Shown piece after piece: positions 59,348-64,000 of a DNA stretch of 64,000 nucleotides (positions within the stretch are counted from its first letter, which is position 1; each line of letters starts with the position of its first letter). The translations under genes and the position numbers were made by a program. The stretch covers positions 632,216,786-632,280,785 of the forward strand of contig CM060915.1 of assembly GCA_030737875.1 (NCBI GenBank), written 5' to 3'. The stretch is from Allium sativum. Taxonomy: Eukaryota; Streptophyta; Magnoliopsida; Asparagales; Amaryllidaceae. The notes beneath the pieces are model-generated. The model had not been told where the DNA came from. It searched no databases and saw nothing but the letters and a program-made list of their open reading frames with translations.

Positions 59348-61932
59348 TGTAACGACCCGTATTCTACGCATCATAGGATCGTAGAATATTTATTTCTTTC
59401 ACATACGAAGTCGTATGGTTATGTAACTTTGGGAGACGACTATTGGGGTCATTACCCATGTTCATGATTTTTCCCGATTTTTAGATGACCATTTTACCCC
59501 TAGTTGGTACTGTTTTGGCCATAACTTTTGACTGGAAAGGAATTTTGACCTGAAACCACTTCCATTGGCTCCGGATGATGGTCTACAATTCCGTAGAGTG
59601 GTCACATTAGCCAAACGGACTCACCGTTTGGGAGATATGGCTGAAACAAGTTTCAGATGGTGAAAAACAGCTTAATTAGGCTTAACCGGGTGATTAGCAG
59701 CTAGGCTCAGAGGGGAATTTCGGGTTTAGAGGCATAGGAGGGTTGATTAGGGTTAGGGAATCACTTTCTTTTCAGTTTTGAGCCGCCACAAACCCTCTTG
59801 AGACCTTAGTAATGGCTTCCATCCTCTAAAACCACTCCAAAACACATTTTTAGTGAAGATTAAGCCTAAAGTACATCAAAACAAGGCCAAATAGCAACAG
59901 AGCAAGGTTGGAGCTGCTGCTATACATAGGAATTCGACCCAAACAGAGAGTATTTCAGATTTGGTGTTTTATTTTGTGGCAAAGGTGAGTGATTTGCATA
60001 GTTTTGCACTAATTACGGTAATTAAGGGTAATTAGTGAAGATTAGCGAATTTATACACTAATAAATTCTGGAAAAATGTTTAGGAATTCTTAAATAATAT
60101 TTTATGCCTCTGTTAGAAATTTGGTTCGATTTGGTTAAGTTTTATTAACTCTATGATTAGTTTTATTTAATCATGCTTAAGGGAAAATGGGATTTTGGGT
60201 ATATTTGATCCATTTTGACATGTAAATTCATTGTTTTGGTGTTTGTGGTTAGTTCCTATGTTGCTATGACTATTTGGGATGATTTGTGATTGATTAGTAT
60301 AGTTAGATTTGTCGAAAACGTCGTCGAATGGCGTAAACAAGTTGCTGGAAAAAGTTGCAGAAAGTTGTGCAGGGTTTCGGATCGAATCGGATATGGGCTC
60401 GGATCGGATAGGAGACCTGGGCAAGGAACCCGACCCGAACTGGAACCTGGCACAAAAGAAATTTGGCAAGAAGGAAGGCCATTGCTTAAAGTTGGAGTTG
60501 GACGGAGGATCGGATCGGAACTATGGAACAGGATCGGATCGGAGTAGGCCAGAGAGCGGATCGGAGTAGGCTAGGGAGCGGATCGGATCGGAGCAAGCAA
60601 GCGAGTGGGATCGGATCGGGCAAATGGAGAAGGACAGGATCGGATCTGGGGACTTAGAAGGGAGCAACCACCGAACCAAGCAGAGGATAGGCACTACACT
60701 TCCGAACCGAACCGAGAAGAGATGGAGCACTGATCCAGGCATGGACTAGGACCACCGAACCGAACCGAGCAGGAAGGTTACACCGAACCGAACCGGGCTA
60801 GACGCGGAGCACCAAACCGAACCGTACGTGGGCTATTACTACTACGCGATGACTCTTTTGAAGACCAACTCCAATTCAATCAAAACCCGAGATGCAAAGG
60901 AAGTCCAAATGAGGAGCTTTGACTCAGGATCCAGTTGGGAACCAATGAGTGGGCTTCATGATTGGGCTTTGCTGCGGGACATGTGTCAAGGGGCAGTCGA
61001 CGTTTATGACTTTGGATCACTATGTATGGGAAGTATGTGAACGGATTCAGGGCTAAAATGGCCTAGGTACGACTAAAGGGCTATAAACCAATGAAGTGGG
61101 GTCATTTGTAAAGATTTGGTCATGCCTCCATGTGGTAAGCTTGGTAGTAGCAGTAGTTGTACAAGTCGAACTCCGTCACTACTTCAATGGGTCTAGTGAT
61201 TGACAGTGGTGGACATCGTATGCTTTACGCACTGAGTGAGAGATGTGAGGATGGTTGCTATGGTTGATTTGTTTGCTATCATTATGACATGCACACCACA
61301 CCCCCGTACTCTTACACTATTTATTATGGCACCTTAGAGTATTGTACGGTATGTGGTACTAACTCTTTGGTTGCAGGTCCAGGTTCAGGTATGGTTTAGT
61401 ATACCTGTTATTATTCTATTTAGATGCTTATCACTCATACTAGGCTTTATGTCTGACCCAGAGTTTTATGTCTCCTCTTATTACTCTGGGTGCTCACACG
61501 AGCATACTAGAGACAGGTTAGCTGGTGATGCGCGGGTAGATGATCCGGAGACGAGAAGGAGGCTTCCACGTAATATATACATAGTATTCTCCATGTGTTG
61601 TTGAAGATCGCTGCTTGGGCATTAGTGGTGTATCTTCTACTTTAGTTTTCTTTTGTTTAGAGACAGTAAATTTGGAAAGTTGTAATAAGCTGTATTTGGA
61701 TTTCCGCTGCTCTGATGTCGATGTTAATTTTAGTTGTCAGCTTATGCACTGTCTCGCCTGTTTTATGTCAAGTATGTTATTATTATTATATTTTACTCCA
61801 TGCGCTGTGAGACATTCTACAGGTTCTTGATTAGTTCGTTTCCTTTCTTCTGACGACCGTCCCGTGCTAGTTGGGTGTGTGTACAGCGCACTTTCGGAGA
61901 AAATGCAGGCTGGTGCGGGGCGGGCCGTCACA
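59348..61932 (+). repeat. 3' LTR of element B
   Basis: 2585 bp, nearly identical to the 5' LTR. The 14-bp length difference comes mainly from the short-word array and a T/C run near 61840. Confidence 0.96.
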
Positions 61933-61937
61933 CGAAA
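61933..61937. repeat. Right target-site duplication of B (CGAAA)
   Basis: Copy of 52014-52018; the A LTR resumes directly after. Confidence 0.95.
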
Positions 61938-62608
61938 CTACCATTATCATTATTAAGTTCTGTAGGCGGGATTAACTTTTAGGGTGTTTGGTGTGGTGTA
62001 GCGTAGTAATTATCCTATAGTGGTTTGGTACGCCTTTAACGTTATCTTTTTTCATCTTATTTCCTTTGTTTACTCTGTCATACCCATTTGTTCGCAGTCA
62101 TTTCCTTATTTTCTAGCTTATGCCTTATCCTAGTTACTTAATGATTATATTGTTTAAGTTATTGCACTCGCCAGACTTTATGTATGACCACCTTTATTTC
62201 CACCTCTTTTCTTCCTTTTCCCCCCCCCCCCAGGTGCTCAGGGTGGGACTAGTACTAGTGGAGCTTGATTTGGACAGTTTTATCTCTTTCTTTGGAAGTT
62301 GCTTTGATCGCTGAAGTAAAAGTTCAGCCTATCTTATTTATGGCTATTTTATGTTGGGGTTATGTCTTCCATTTTATGTACTCTGATTTAATCAAGATGG
62401 ATATTATGTACTTGACTCTAGTCTTTGGGTTTTTGATGATGTAATCAAACTTATTTGTTTACCACTGCAATGAATGAAGTTTTAAATTTTTAAGTATAGT
62501 TTTATATCTGTCTTGTTGTTAAGTTTCTGTTTTATACACACTTAAAACGCTCCATATAAGTTAATGTATTCCCTTTGTAAGTGACATTAATGAACGTGGG
62601 GTGTCAGA
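61938..62608 (+). repeat. 3' LTR of element A, right piece
   Basis: Matches about 43795-44461. The last bases read GTCAGA instead of GTCACA, followed by the GAAAT target duplication (62609-62613). Confidence 0.92.
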
Positions 62609-62683
62609 GAAATCGTGAACTTTATTCCAACAGCTGTTCCAACGTCTTCTAACGGTCGCCAATGGTTAATAGCTGTTGGAATA

Positions 62684-62702
62684 GCCATATTTTCTTGTAG
62701 TG
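62684..62702 (-). repeat. CACTA terminal inverted repeat (right end)
   Basis: The reverse complement reads CACTACAAGAAAATATGGC. The three bases after it (AAA, 62703-62705) would be the target duplication; the other copy is not in the window. Confidence 0.8.
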
Positions 62703-63116
62703 AAACTACCTATGCTAAAATTTATCATATATCATGTATATAATAATATAAACTTTTTCTAATTTCCAGGCTTCTAGAAGCATAGTTATATTTGTTATCA
62801 ACTATGTCAAAGATTTTATCTAAGCACATAATATATATATTTAATATTTATAGCAACAACTTGTACAAAAAATGGTGTACATACTTATATAGCTAAACAT
62901 AACAGGCTTACTAAAGTCCATTCCCTACTTTTTTTAACGCACACAGCTACTTTCTTGAAAATCGAAAAGGGATTGCACTAATATGGAACTTTAATTCACA
63001 AATAAATAAGAAAGAAAAAGAAATAAAAGAAGCAAGGATACCAAACAAAGTGGAATGCATGAACCCAAAAGCAACAAATTGGTAAATCACCAAAAACACA
63101 AAGTATGGCCGCAATG
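62703..63116. other. AT-rich DNA between the CACTA and LTR G, unassigned
   Basis: 414 bases without an ORF, repeat or recognised motif. Could be older host DNA or a decayed element. This is the only stretch outside an identified element. Confidence 0.5.
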
Positions 63117-64000
63117 TGTAATGACCCGTATTTTTAACGGTATTATAAATTATTTATTTAATTATTTAAATAATGGTTTGGTAATTTAAAATGAACAAAA
63201 TTAAATAATATTGAATATTTAATTAATATAAATAATAGAATAATATATTTAATTTAAGAAATAGCCGGAAATAGTGGAATTCACAATATTGTGTGAATTG
63301 GATCATTTATAATATATAATTAAGTTTAGAGTTGAATTATATTAGCGAATATATTATCTAAATGAAGTTTGAACGTATGATTATATTATAATTATAATCG
63401 AGCTCGAAATGGCGCAGTAGTTCCTAATTTGGCGATTCGAACTTTAAACGAATATACAGAATCCGTTTTAAGCCGGATTTCTGTGAAACAAGAAACGTTC
63501 GGAGCTGGTGAAGTATATTTTTCTAATGGAAGAGAAAAATCGGGATTTTGTCTTGTAGATTTTGATTTATGATCAAATCAAATTTTCGAAAAGTCGCTAT
63601 GGAATTCCTTTATAATTTATAACGATTTATTTATATTATAAATGGATTTTTCAATATAAATTGAATACTGCTTTAATTCGGATGTGAAATGTCGAGTTAT
63701 AAATTCAGATAGGAATATGTTGGAACTGTATGATATTCTATTGTGAATATATACGATAATAATTATTTATTTATATTTAATTATTTTTAATTATATTAAT
63801 ATTTAAATGGGTTTATTTAGAGCTTTAAAAATAGACAGTTTTGCAAACGAGCTCCGTTTTCGATGAAACTAATTTTGTTGGATCCAGAATATTAAATTAT
63901 TGCTAGATTTCAATCTTCATGATTTTTAGAGTCAGTATGTGGCCGTACGGGATTTTAATCTGAAAACAGTCAATAATTTGACTTTAAAAATATGCTATGT
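63117..64000 (+). repeat. Start of another LTR (element G), runs off the window
   Basis: Begins TGTAATGACCCG, the same type of LTR start as A and B, followed by very AT-rich sequence and GAATCCGTTTTAAGCC-like words seen in other LTRs here. The orientation and whether it is solo or part of an element cannot be told. The five bases before it are CAATG. Confidence 0.6.

Larger units (their letters stand above)
52019..61932 (+). mobile_element. Element B: young Ty3/gypsy chromovirus, structurally complete
   Basis: 9.9-kb element: 5' LTR 52019-54617, primer site, one gag-pol frame (54813-59192), polypurine tract, 3' LTR 59348-61932, flanked by CGAAA on both sides. It lies in the 3' LTR of A, which resumes at 61938 exactly as in the intact 5' LTR. 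LTRs are almost identical. The coding frame has four stop codons but no frameshift. Chromodomain-like tail and long LTRs fit Tekay/Del; clade is inference. Confidence 0.96.
41299..62608 (+). mobile_element. Element A: Ty3/gypsy chromovirus with degenerate gag-pol; 3' LTR split by B
   Basis: 5' LTR 41299-44461, primer site, gag-pol relic, polypurine tract, then a 3' LTR in two pieces (49598-52018 and 61938-62608) around element B. Perfect GAAAT target duplication. Integrase is followed by a chromodomain-like tail, placing A among chromoviruses; the long LTRs fit the Tekay/Del clade best, which is inference. Nine stops and a frameshift, plus a mutated 3' terminus (GTCAGA instead of GTCACA), show an old, dead copy. 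Confidence 0.92.
39953..62702 (+). mobile_element. CACTA (En/Spm-type) DNA transposon, right part, interrupted by A
   Basis: The visible CACTA DNA is 39953-41298 and 62614-62702, split by element A. The right end at 62702 has the sequence whose reverse complement is CACTACAAGAAAATATGGC, the characteristic CACTA terminal motif. Subterminal DNA on both sides of A repeats TCCAACAGC, GCTGTTGGAA and CCAATGG words in both orientations, as expected for transposase-binding subterminal repeats. A gene relic lies at 40594-40790. The left end is not in the window; it lies beyond C and probably beyond base 1. Confidence 0.75.

Noticed and set aside
62755..62775. Acceptor-like TTTCCAG as a sign of a host gene exon
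   Set aside because: No open frame follows and no donor or coding pattern is seen nearby.

Overview
The window looks like intergenic heterochromatin of a flowering plant, most likely a eudicot. I find no host gene, tRNA or rRNA gene. Almost every base belongs to a nest of long-LTR Ty3/gypsy retrotransposons sitting inside a CACTA DNA transposon. The support is paired LTRs starting TGTAAC and ending in CA, primer-binding sites resembling the initiator-tRNA-Met type (TGGTATCAGAGC), polypurine tracts, gag-pol relics with chromodomain-like tails, and 5-bp target duplications. I name the elements A to G.

Layout. E (1-6924, minus, left part off the window) has 4.3-kb LTRs and only about 1.4 kb of internal DNA with a protease relic. 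E sits in the pol of D (6925-15610, minus), which has a 5.4-kb LTR and a gag-pol broken by six in-frame stops. D sits in the 5' LTR of C (15611-39952, plus). The same LTR of C is split again by F (17949-30108, TSD TACAC), a LARD-type element with 4.37-kb LTRs and 3.4 kb of non-coding internal DNA. C itself has no pol. It keeps a gag tail with a run of four CCHC-type zinc knuckles, and downstream of that four copies of a roughly 75-90-nt module whose predicted stems covary.

C lies in a CACTA element. A transposon-gene relic survives at 40594-40790 and the right terminus ends at 62702. A second element, A (41299-62608, TSD GAAAT), also entered the CACTA, and B (52019-61932, TSD CGAAA) entered the 3' LTR of A. 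After the CACTA end there are 414 bases of AT-rich, unassigned DNA, then the start of another LTR (G, 63117 onward).

Order of events from the nesting: CACTA first, then C and A, then D and F into C, E into D, and B into A. Coding decay fits this. B has four in-frame stops and no frameshift; A has nine stops and a frameshift. Nearly all the stops are one C-to-T (or G-to-A) step from the residue expected in the family, as if methylated cytosines had decayed.

Points for a second look: the covarying module array in C beside a zinc-knuckle-only gene; a covarying hairpin just before the polypurine tract of five elements; a splice-donor-like site in every LTR family matched by acceptor-like sites just before gag; and palindromic GC-rich arrays of different sequence at the same place in the A and E LTRs.
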